A stretch of 48,958 nucleotides of DNA from Prorocentrum cordatum (taxonomy: Eukaryota; Sar; Dinophyceae; Prorocentrales; Prorocentraceae): assembly GCA_963575745.1 (NCBI GenBank), contig CAUYUJ010022437.1, positions 631,823-680,780 on the forward strand, written 5' to 3'. The notes under the pieces are model-generated. The model searched no databases, was not told where the DNA came from, and worked only from the letters and a program-made list of their open reading frames with translations. This document shows, piece after piece, positions 1 to 9,500 of this stretch (position 1 is the first letter of the stretch; every line of letters starts with the position of its first letter). The position numbers were made by a program, and so were the translations under genes.

Positions 1-580
1 TCCTTACCTGCCACGTGGATTTAGTGCAGTCCCTAAAACCAGGGAAGAGAAGACGGGTGGAAGGGGGGGAGAAGAATGGAGCACAGAAATTAGCAGAAGG
101 GGGGCAAGGAGAAGATTACAAATGGGAGAACCAGACGGGTAAATCGGTTGGGCAGACCCATAGCGGGCAGGTCGGGAAGGCGGGCCCACGCGACAGTGCG
201 ATTCCCAAGTAAATCGTGAGAAAAGCCAGACAGCGAGAGCCTGATTTCTGAGCGTCAAAAGCGCATCGTCTGAATAAACTGCGAGGTCATCCCACGCGAG
301 AGCGCGATTCGTATACAAACTGTGAGGGAGTCCCGCGCGAGAGCGATATGTGGGAAACAATTGTGGTGAAGTATCAGGCGGGAGCCGTTGTTGTTGTAAA
401 CTGGGGGCCAACAACCAGTTTGAGCCCCGTGACTTTCTCTCAGAAAAACCGGGATACGAGCCCCAGGGGAAGCACTGCAATTGAAAGAATACAATGTTCA
501 CTGAAGGCGGGGGATAAATTATATGTTTTCTTCAGCAGTGAGAGTTCATCAGAAACAACACCTACAATAACAACAACACT

Positions 581-617
<37 letters not shown>

Positions 618-640
618 AACAACAACAACCACATCAACAG
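1..640 (+). repeat. Composite dispersed repeat, copy 1
   Basis: This copy begins inside the repeat and aligns by eye, in the same order, with 20447-21040. Both hold the 'cttacctgccacgtg...' segment, a purine-rich stretch with 'atggagcac', a 'gcgggtcgggaagg' segment, several 'gagagcgcgattcc' lines, then 'gccgttgttgttgtaa', 'cttcaattgaaa' and a tail. The tail 'agtgagagttcatc' is followed by a degenerate CAA/CAG array (556-632). No coding potential is convincing in any frame. Similarity was judged by reading, not by alignment software. Confidence 0.7.
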
Positions 641-1541
641 CGCATGTAAGACTGGTCGCTGTTACACGCGCGCTCGTCAATCAACATGTGTTTCCCAAAC
701 CCTGGATACGCTTCGTCTTCGATGGCACCACCTTTAGAGGGGATACCGTTCTTCCCTGCCACGTGTAATTCGCGCAGCGTCACACGGAAGGGGGCCACTG
801 AGGGCTGCGAAGGGGCCAGGAAGGGCAGCGAGAGGGCCACGAAGAGCTACATCGGGGGCCACGAAGGCCAGCGAGGGGGGCCACGAAAGGCGACCGGGGA
901 GCCACGAATGGCATCGAGGGGCTCGAATAGCGGGGCCACGGAAGGCATCGAGGTCACGAAGGCAGCGGCGGGGCCTTCAAATCCGACTGCGGGATCGCGA
1001 GGGGCACAGAGGGGTATCGGAACGGGCGAGAAGCAGCGAGGGGCGACTGCGGGCCAGACTGGGCGGGTCAGGCGGGCGGACCCTGACGGACGGGTCGAGC
1101 GGGCGACTCGCGTATGCGCGAGTCCTGCAGGATTCGCCAAAAGGTCTCGGGCGAGAGAGCGACTCCCAAGCAGACTATAAGGAAGTCCGAGCCGAGAGCG
1201 CTTTTCCTGAATGGCGAGAGCGCCCCCTCACGAACTTGCCAAGAAATGTCCAACGAGAGCGCGATTATTTAAATCAACTGCGAAGAAGTTTCAAACGGGA
1301 GCGAAGGGGCAAGAAATGGTGAGGAAATATCAGGCGAGAGCAGTTGTCGTTGCAGTTCGGGGGCCAGGGGCCCAATTTGAGCCTCACGAGGTTCCCTGGT
1401 ACAAAAACCGGGTGCGAGCCCCCGGAAGGGCACTTCAATTGAAAAATACACCATGTGCACGAGGGTGGCTCAACAAGACCTGCTCTTCCATAGTGAGACT
1501 TCAACAACAACACCAACAACAACAACAACAACAACAAACAC
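641..1541 (+). repeat. Composite dispersed repeat, copy 2
   Basis: Module order is A ('gctgttacacgcgcgctcg...ttcgtcttcgatgg', 650-770), B (a short 'ggggccacgaaggcagcg' minisatellite, 780-1010), C ('ccctgacggacgggtcgagcggg...gattcgccaaaa', 1075-1145), D ('gagagcg' lines, 1150-1310), E ('gttgtcgttgcag...cttcaattgaaaaatacaccatgtgcac', 1330-1500), then a CAA array (1503-1541). The same order recurs at 17045-18870. Confidence 0.7.
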
Positions 1542-1555
1542 AAACTGGCGACGCC

Positions 1556-1862
1556 CCCTGGCGCCCGCCTACACGGATAAATCGGCCCCTATTACTCCGT
1601 GTATCCGATACACGGAATAGCACGCGCCCTACCCCGTACACACGGAGCAATAAGCTCCCATGACCCCGTGAATCCGATACACGGGATAGTAGGCGCCGAT
1701 TCCTCCTTGCGTCCGATACAACAGAAAAAAGGCGCCTGCAACTCCGTATGCACGGTGCAAGAGGCTACGATTATCCCGTGTATCCGATACACGGAATGGT
1801 AGGCGCCTGCTACTTCGTATACAAAGAGTAATAGGCGTCTGTTACTCCGTGAATACCGGCGC
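1556..1862. repeat. About 45-bp tandem repeat with palindromic core
   Basis: Roughly seven diverged units carry 'ggcgcctgctactccgtg...gaatagtagg'. Two units (1597-1615 and 1776-1794) hold CCGTGTATC, one C, then GATACACGG, a perfect 9-bp inverted repeat with a single-base centre. Other units keep partial versions, for example 'ccgtgaatccgatacacggg' near 1668. It lies between two CAA arrays and has no convincing ORF. Confidence 0.75.
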
Positions 1863-1876
1863 CAGCAAGCGGTGCG

Positions 1877-1878
<2 letters not shown>

Positions 1879-1911
<33 letters not shown>
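1879..1911. repeat. (CAA)n microsatellite
   Basis: Uninterrupted CAA units directly precede the first copy of the 0.9-kb dispersed repeat. Confidence 0.95.
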
Positions 1912-1912
<1 letters not shown>

Positions 1913-2670
1913 TACTAGCACGTGGGGACACTCCGTTCTCACCAGTGCCAGGGTTTTCATAGGAGGCGGGCAATACCCCCACTTTGTGGGGGGGCCGGTT
2001 CAAGCTCTACCAAATTTCCAAACGACTCTTCGCCACCACCCACACCCAGCTTCCCGCCCTATGACGTTCGGACACTTCACTTCGTGGCATGCGGACGACC
2101 GTGGCTACTATTCAGGGCCCCGCGGCCGACGACGACGGCGTGCGCGCGCGAAGAAAAAACGAATGTGTCCCGCATGGTATTATTTGACAGGGATGATGGC
2201 CCTGGCAGGTGCGCAACCGTTGTTGCAGAAGTTCGAAAAAGTTGCTCGCAAAAGCCCGTTTGACAGAAATGTTTAAAAAGTGTTGGGTTTCCTACGAATC
2301 CGCAAGAGCGCGCGGGATGAAATTTTGACATTTTTTTTGAAAAACCATTGGTTTTTTGATGTTTTTATGTTAAAATCGCTACGAAAACTAAGGTTTTGGA
2401 AGGATTTCGTCTTGCGCGCGCGAATGTCCACTTTACCTTATTTTTTGCAAGGGATTCTTGAAGTTTGGTTATGTTAGAACAAGAAATGTCCACTTTAGCT
2501 TATTTTTTGCAAGGGAAAACCGATCGTAACAACACAACCGGATCCGGACTCCCCGTTTTGCCTGAGACTTCCTCACGAAAATGATGAAAATGAGGCTGCG
2601 GCCTAGGCGCGGCGGGGGGGTCGTGCACCAGGGGCCCCAACAATAATTATTCTTTAGAAGTAATAATGTT
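1911..2670 (+). repeat. 0.9-kb dispersed repeat, copy 1 (internally shortened)
   Basis: The sequence from 'ctccgttctcaccagtgcc' to 'gtaataatgttcaac' matches 12704-13583 and 45299-46202 almost base for base over long stretches. This copy lacks about 150 bp that follow 'cgtggctacta' in the other two; they are replaced by a short 'ccgcggccgacgacgac' stretch. A CCCCCAC-TTT-GTGGGGG hairpin lies near 1976. Near the 3' end 'gtccactttaccttattttttgcaaggg' is duplicated at about 60-bp spacing. No ORF is shared by all three copies, so it looks non-coding and non-autonomous. Confidence 0.85.
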
Positions 2671-2671
2671 C

Positions 2672-2735
<64 letters not shown>

Positions 2736-2850
2736 GCAGCAGCAGCAGCAGCAGCAACAACAACAACAACAAACAACCACAACCACAACCACAACCACAA
2801 CCACAACCACAACCACAACCACAACCACAACCACAACCACACCAACAATT
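2671..2850. repeat. (CAA)n-(CAG)n-(CAACCA)n compound microsatellite
   Basis: The array begins directly after the 'aatgttcaac' end of the 0.9-kb repeat and changes unit twice, to CAG at about 2734 and to CAACCA at about 2773. Long apparent ORFs on both strands here are poly-residue artefacts. The next 130 bases (2851-2984) show nothing recognisable. Confidence 0.95.
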
Positions 2851-2984
2851 ACCCCGACGGTAGGACCCCACATGATAATCTCCTCGGCCAATCTGGAAAT
2901 GGCCCTCATCGTCCTTCTGCTGCTGAGGCGTCCTTACTGACTCCTCTGCGTCATTATCCTCCTCGCCCTGGCGCAGGCAGTCCT

Positions 2985-3244
2985 CGCCTGAGACTTCCTC
3001 GCAATTCACTCACACACGATGCTCGCGCCTGATACTTCCCCCAGATTCATGCCTCAGGGGCCCAAAAAGTGGCTTACTCCTATGAGCTGCGGGCCCCAAA
3101 AGGAGGGGGCTCCGCCCTCAGACTTCCTCGCAATTCACTCGCAGACGAGGCCCCCCCCTGATACTTCCTCCATACGCAGGCCTCAGGAGCCCAAAAGTGA
3201 CCACAGTTGCAGGAGGCCGATGGCCCGCTCAGATTACTCACATG
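2985..3244 (+). repeat. 160-bp satellite, left block
   Basis: About 1.6 units of a satellite that resumes at 10508. A unit reads 'cctgagacttcctcgcaattcactca', then 'gctcccgcctgatacttcctcc', 'cctcaggggcccaaaagtgac', 'cggattactcacatgagctgcgggcccc'. The block stops at ...TTACTCACATG, where the retrotransposon begins, so left and right blocks are one array split by insertion. Confidence 0.85.
3240..3244. other. Target-site duplication, left (ACATG)
   Basis: The five bases before the 5' LTR are ACATG, identical to the five bases after the 3' LTR (10508-10512). Removing the element and one copy restores 'ctcacatgagctgcggg', which is the sequence seen in uninterrupted satellite units (for example near 10667 and 12131). 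A 5-bp duplication is usual for copia-type integrases. Confidence 0.9.
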
Positions 3245-3430
3245 TGTCAACCGTGCGCCCTTCACCATTTAGGTGTGTCACCTCTCGCTTCATCCTTCTC
3301 GCCTTGTTTCTCCTTGTCCTCCATCTTTCCTGATGCTCTTGCGCCCCGCTGCCGTCTAGGGCCCTTGAGCCAGGGCGCCCTCCCGGGAAAAGATGCGATC
3401 CTCGATCGACGAACCGATCCGAGATCGACA
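3245..3430 (+). repeat. 5' LTR (186 bp)
   Basis: It starts TGTCAACC and ends GATCGACA. It reads the same, base for base, as 10322-10507. Transcription should start within it, but I see no TATA box and cannot place U3, R and U5. Confidence 0.95.
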
Positions 3431-3434
3431 TAGT

Positions 3435-3446
3435 TGGTAGCGGAGC
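3435..3446 (+). promoter_or_regulatory. Primer binding site, initiator-Met-tRNA-like
   Basis: TGGTAGCGGAGC lies 4 bases downstream of the 5' LTR. Eukaryotic initiator tRNAs commonly end ...CUCUGCUACCA, which would give TGGTAGCAGAG, so the match is good with one mismatch in the first eleven bases. The site overlaps a possible hairpin, GGAGC-TACG-GCTCC (3442-3455). Confidence 0.7.
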
Positions 3447-3503
3447 TACGGCTCCACGGACTAGCGCGCGCGGGGGTCCCAGATCGGCAGATCGTCATCG
3501 GCC

Positions 3504-6500
3504 ATGACATCCACCATCTTCGAGGGATCTGGTGTGAAAGCCTGCCCAATAGCCGGTCCATCGCAAAGCTGGGAAAGCTATGAAGAAGACCTGCAAGCAT
3601 GGCATCTGAGCACCGAGCTGAAAGCTACGACTATCGGCCCCCACGTAAAGTCCAGAGGTTTTTCTGCGAACAACACGTTTAAAAACCAAGCCAAGCTATT
3701 AGACATGAGCCGTCTTAGTAGCGACCCTGTAGGCGAAACCGGAGCAACTGGGAAGTTAGGTTTCGATTACTTGGTAGAGTTCATGCAAACAGAAAACAGA
3801 ACAAAAGACGACGTAGCTAAGATCATCCGTTTTGCTTCCTGGCTGGAGTTGAAACGGGGTAACCAGAAAGTAGAAGACTACGTGAACGAGTCGTTCCGCC
3901 TGCTACAGGAAGTAGACCAGGATAGGTTCGTTGTCTTAGAGGGTTTTGTGAAATCGTTGATTATGATCATCAACGCACAACTCACGCAACAACAACTGAG
4001 CAACTTGTCGACGAGACTCGACTTGGACGCCACTCTGACTTTAGCTAAGACCAAGAGTGCGATCCTTAAAGTACTAGGAGACAACCCTTTAGCCAAAACG
4101 GCGGAGCACCAAGGCTACGAAGCCTGGGAAGACTGGCCTTCAGAGGGCTCTGAACAAGACTGGGACGAACAGAGCTGGCAGGAAGCTAGTTGGACAGAAG
4201 AAGCAAACTACGGCCAAAAAGGCTGTTTGCGGTGTGGCAGTCCAAGCCACTGGGTCGACAAATGCCCACACCCGCCGAAAGGAAAAGGCAAGGGCATTGA
4301 CAAGGGCAAGACTGGCAAAACGCCTTTGGGAAAAGGCAAAGGAAGCTGGTCCAAGGGCTACTCGAGCGGACAGCCGAAGCCCGCGACGAGCAAAACCAAA
4401 AGCAACAAGAACAAGGGCAAATCCCAGGCAGGGAAGAGCCAAGCAAAAGGAAAATCGTCATTCGCTTTCGCCGCCGACGAGTGGGAAAGCTGGATTGGCG
4501 GTTGGTCCGAGAGCCCTGACTGGGCCGCAACGGACTGGAACTACACGCAGCACCAGGACCCGGATGCGTCCGCAGTCCTCGCGTGGTCGTTTATGGCTGC
4601 CTCTGCGTCTGGACCGCCGTGCTCGGGCTTCCCAGCCGGTGGAAAAGGCAGCAGCCAACCAGCGTCGTCGTCAGCCTCCTTGTCTGGACCGCCGTGCTCG
4701 GGCTTCCCAGCCGGTGGAAAAGGCAACAGGCAACCAGCGTCGTCGTCCTCGGCTGCCCCTTCGTCTGGGCCGCCGTGCTGGAGTTTCCCGGCTGGTGGAA
4801 AAGACAGCAGCCAGGCAACGTCTTCTGGACCGCCGTGCTGGAGCTTCCCGGCTGGTGAAAAGGATGACGCTTGCGCCTCGTCCGTAGTGCCGCCTGTGGC
4901 TGCCCACAGCGACGGTTGTCCGCGCCGCGTCGTTCAGGTCAGCTGCTGTGACAAAGTGATGTCGCAGTACAGGTGCATGTACCACACCGAGTGCGGCAAC
5001 GCGTTCTTCGCGTGCGAGCCGTGCACCCCAGTGGACATGGGCCTCTGCGAGCCGTGCTGGCGCTTGGGCCTTGCCCCAGAGAAGCGCGGAAGCGGCGGTT
5101 ACGACGACGAAGACGAAGACGACTCTGAGCACGACAGCGACGACAACGACGACGGTCGCGACACCACGCTGGAAGAAGAAAAGGGCGGAACAGCAGCAGC
5201 TTTGCCGGCGACCGTGTTAGAAGACAGCATGCACGCAGACATTGGTGACCACGAGGCCATCATAGACTCTGGTTGCTCCAAGGGCATGGTCAGCAAGAAA
5301 CGCCTGGAAAACTTCAAAGCCTTGCTTCAACAGGAGTACCCCGAGCTCTACGTGAGCGAAAGGCCGTCGAACACGAAGTATCGGTTCGCTGGTGGCGACC
5401 CGAAGACGGCGGAAGCCGTTGCAACCGTACCTGTCCAACACCTGAATGCCACCACAGAGTTCGAAGTGCTGAACACTGGCCCCGAACAGACAAAGGCCAC
5501 GCCTTTCTTGTTGGGAAAGCCGCAGCTAAAGAATCTGAAAGCAGTGATCGACTTCGAGAAGGACACCATGTACTCGAAAACCACAGGCACCACTGTCCAA
5601 CTGAAAACTTCGAGCGCGGGACATTACCTGTTCCCTCTCATGTTGCTCAACAGTGTTGCCGCGGTAGCAACAGAGGCACATGACTGCGATTTTGCGCCTC
5701 TTAGTGACGCAACAGCTTTCGAGACTGTGACCGTTCAAGAGCACCCGAGAGCCTTCGCGGTGTCTCTTCCGCCGCGTCTGGAGCAACTTCGCGCCGACCT
5801 TCAGACGGAAGCTGGTCTCAAACGGATGCACGACAAGCTCGCGCACCCGACCGTGGACCAGTTGATGCGACGTATCACTCCTGCCTTGCTTCCCGAGACA
5901 GTGCCACAGGTCAGAAAACTTGCCGAAAAAGTCACGAAGTGTTGTAAGATTTGTGGCAAGTTCCGTAAACCACACGCGCACCCAAAGACTTCTGGCATGT
6001 CTGCGAGAAATGTAAACGACCTTGTGTGTATTGATTCTTTCGAAGTGTCAGTATGCGGAAGCAAGTACATCTTTCACCACATTGTCGATTCTTTCTCGAA
6101 GTGGTCGCTCGCGGAGCATACGTGCACCCGTGCACCTTCTGGAACACTTGCTACCCTCTCAAGGTGGCAGTCGGTCTACGGATGTCTCCCGCGCAGCGTT
6201 CTTACGGACAACGGCGGCGAGTATCAGAACAAGGAGGTAAAAACGTTCTTGATGCATCACGGCACAAGGCATTTTTGGATTCCTCCTCATACTCCCGCCT
6301 CTGCGGGCTTAGTAGAGCGCCACAACGGCGTGCTCAAAATGGTTTTCTACAAGCTCGCCGAAAACTTCAAAACGGAATTGAGCAGTGGCACTCTGACGCC
6401 GACGGACGCCATGCTCCAGGCGTGCGCTGCCAAGAACAGCCTCGTTCGTAGGTGTGGTTTTTCCGCTCAGTTCCTCGCTCTCGGAAACAACCATTTCTTC

Positions 6501-9500
6501 GACCAGATCGATGAGTGTGAGCCGCCACAGCTGCAGGCGTTCAGAACAGACGCCGCTGCCCACGCTCATGCCAGGTTGTCTCTCCGTCGTGCTGCTCAGG
6601 CTGTCGCTGTGCAGATCCAGACATGTTCCGAGCTTCGTGATCTCTTCAACTCCCGTCTTGCGGGCACCACTGGCCCTCTCGACTCGGGAACAGAAGTCGA
6701 TTACATCGCAGATGACACCCCGAATGCAAAAACAGCCGGAACAGCTTGGAAAGGGAACCAGAAAGTGTGGCTCAGAACCCCCGATGGCAAAGCCATAGCT
6801 GTCCACAGGCACCGGGTACGACCAAAAGAAAACAGAGGGCTTTTGGAACTACGAGTGCAAGCGGGACCACAACTACAACCACCAGGGCCACCACAACAAC
6901 CACCCGCACCAAAGCAAGAAGACAGTGCGCCACCAATAGCGCGCGTGAAAGAAGAGCCGCAGGACGACGATTCTGTGCCAACGCCTCCACCACAAGCTCC
7001 ACCTCCGTACCTCCCTCCTGCTGCCGGGGCTCGTCCGGCCCCTGCCGGTTTTCCAGGACCTGCGAGCTTGGGCTTCCCGGCCGCGGGAAATGGGATTCCA
7101 GCGTCTACGGGCGTGCTGCCGCCGCCTCCCTCCGCGCCGCCAGTGTTTCCACAGCAGCCAGCGCCGCCCTTCGGCGCCGCTTCCGTGCCGCCCCCGGCAC
7201 AAGCTGCTTACGAACCTCTGCGCCGACACAGGACGAAGTCTGCACCAGGAGCAGGGGGAGCAGGCAAAGGCAAAGGAGGAGAAGGAGGGGGACCAGGAAA
7301 AGGAAGAGGCACAGGAGGAACGTCATCTTCATCAGCGGCCAGGCATACAGGAGCGAAGCGCGAAGCGTCCTCCGAAATCACTGACGACCAGCCAGCGCAC
7401 AAGTCGCCGATGCTTCCCAATTCGGACGACGAGCTGTTAGCCTCGGCCCAAAATGATTTAGACGATTCGTTTTTCACAGTGCCTGAGCAGTGGTGTGGCT
7501 ACGCTGCCGTCCACGAGGTGTGCCGTTCCTGCCCGGCAGACGCCGCTGTCGTAGGAGAGTCGGTCCTGGACGCTCTCGTGGTAGCAAAAACCATGAAGCG
7601 TGCGAAAGAGATTCCTTCTCGAATCGCTGAGTCAGACCCTTCTTTCGAAGCACCACGTCTGAAGGAACTCAACGCCGTCTCCAAAAACTTCGACGAGGTA
7701 CGCCTGCCGCCAGGGACTGCCGCCGTTCCTTCCAGGTTTGTGTACACCGCCAAGGAAGGAGAGGCTAAAGCACGTTTGGTGGCGCAGGGCTGTTTTGAAC
7801 CAGGGGCTGAGAATCATGTCGTTGACTCCCCAACGCTCAACAGAAACTCTGTCAGATTCCTGTTGTGGTTAGCAGCCGTGCACGGATGGGCGCCAGAAGT
7901 TTGGGACGTCCGCAAAGCGTTCCTGCAGGCCGAGACCGACGCCGATCCACACTACGACAGTTCTCCCGTCTTCGTTGTGCCACCCAAGAGCGTATCGATC
8001 CGGCCTGGATTCGTATGGAGGTTGCACAGGGGGAAGACGTTGTACGGTCTCCGCAGGGCGCCGCGTGCGTGGTTGTTCCACATGCGCCGTCTTCTTCTGG
8101 AGCGCGGCTTCCAGCAGTCCATTTGGGACCCCTGCGTGTTTCTTTACTTCGAAAACGGCCGTCTCACAGGTTTCGTCGGGCTCCACGTCGACGACGCGTT
8201 GCTGGCAGGGGTAGGGAAGTTCTGGGATGTCATCGATTCGTTACCCCTCCAATGGGGCACCCAGCAGAAGGACGACTTTACGTTCTGCGGGTTGCACATC
8301 TCAGTAAAACTTCCATGGATTTCTTTAGATCAGAAGGAGTATTGTCGCTCCTTGACGCTGATCTCCGTGCCGCCCCACCGCTCCAGACACCCCAGCGCTC
8401 CCGTGACAGAGCAGGAACGTGCTGCACTGCGAGCTGCCCTCGGCGAGCAGATCTGGTGTACTGATCAGAGCTGTCCTCACGGCGCTTTTGCTTGCAGTTC
8501 CCTTGCTTCCAAAGTACAGTCTGCAACAGTATCCACCCTCCTTGAAGCCAACAAAAACGCTAGAAGACTTAGGGGGGAGGATGTGGTTTTGTATTTTGGG
8601 CCTATGGATATTTCAAAAATCTGCGTTTACACGTACGGCGACTCGTCCAAAGGCAAACCACCGCAGCGAGGCATGACCACCTTCATAGGAGAAACGATCC
8701 CAGAGGGTGTTTGTCCCATTGTGCGTGCGTATCTTTACCGTTGGGCTTCTAAAAAGCAAACCAGGTCGATTAGCTCCACGATGGCCACTGAAAGCCTCGC
8801 TGCCGAAAGCGCCCTTGATGTGCAGTACGCGACGCGGAGGAGGATTCAAGAGGCATTGAATCTAGAAGAGCCGCCTGCTGGGCTCCTGCTGACAGATTCG
8901 TGGTCTCTTGTCACGAATACGTACTCCACCACACCACACATCACAGAAGAAGATTTGATACCGTCTTTGAGTCGCATCAGAGAGGCGTGTGTTGGTTGGC
9001 AGAGAACAGTAAACAGCAAAGTTCTTCCTAGTGATTTGTCTTGGGTGCCTGATGCCAGTATGGTCGCGGATCCGCTCACCAAGCCAAACAGCAATCCATC
9101 GAAAATCCTCGATCCGATCAGGTCGTGTTCGATCGATTTGCGTTCGGCGGCAAGACCGACAAGCGCTGCTTCGTGCTACATGTCGCAGCCTGTTGTGGCT
9201 CAAAGCGGACCGCCGTGCTGTGGCCTCCCGGCCGGCGGAAAGCTTGAGTTCGCGATGGTTGCAACAGTTGCCATTGGTGCTCGGCCCCGGCCTGCCGCAG
9301 CGCCAGGGACCACGAGCAAGGCGTCTGCTCCGGCGCCGCCTCCGAGCCGGACGCCTCCAGCACCTCCGCCGCGCCGGCCGCCACCTACAGTGCCGACGCC
9401 GCCGGTGGAGGAGCAGCTGGCCGCTGTGCCTGCCCGCAGGCTCAATGCGATCGAGCGGCATTTGGTCACAGAGAGCCTCCGGAGCTTCCGCTCCGAAGTG

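Noticed and set aside
2647-3009. Open frames of Leu, Val, Cys, Asn or Gln runs
   Set aside because: They are translations of CAA/CAG/CAACCA arrays and are open on both strands. The same applies to frames over the TCC, CAT, GAC and TAC arrays at 19.5, 21.0, 26-28.7, 34.3, 36-37.8, 38.6, 44.4 and 46.2 kb.
9204-9260. Relationship between the SGPPC motif DNA and the 102-bp minisatellite
   Set aside because: Both contain 'gtgctg.ggcc.ccc' and '..ggcgacagttt'-like stretches, but gaps are needed throughout. The similarity is too weak to claim without alignment statistics.
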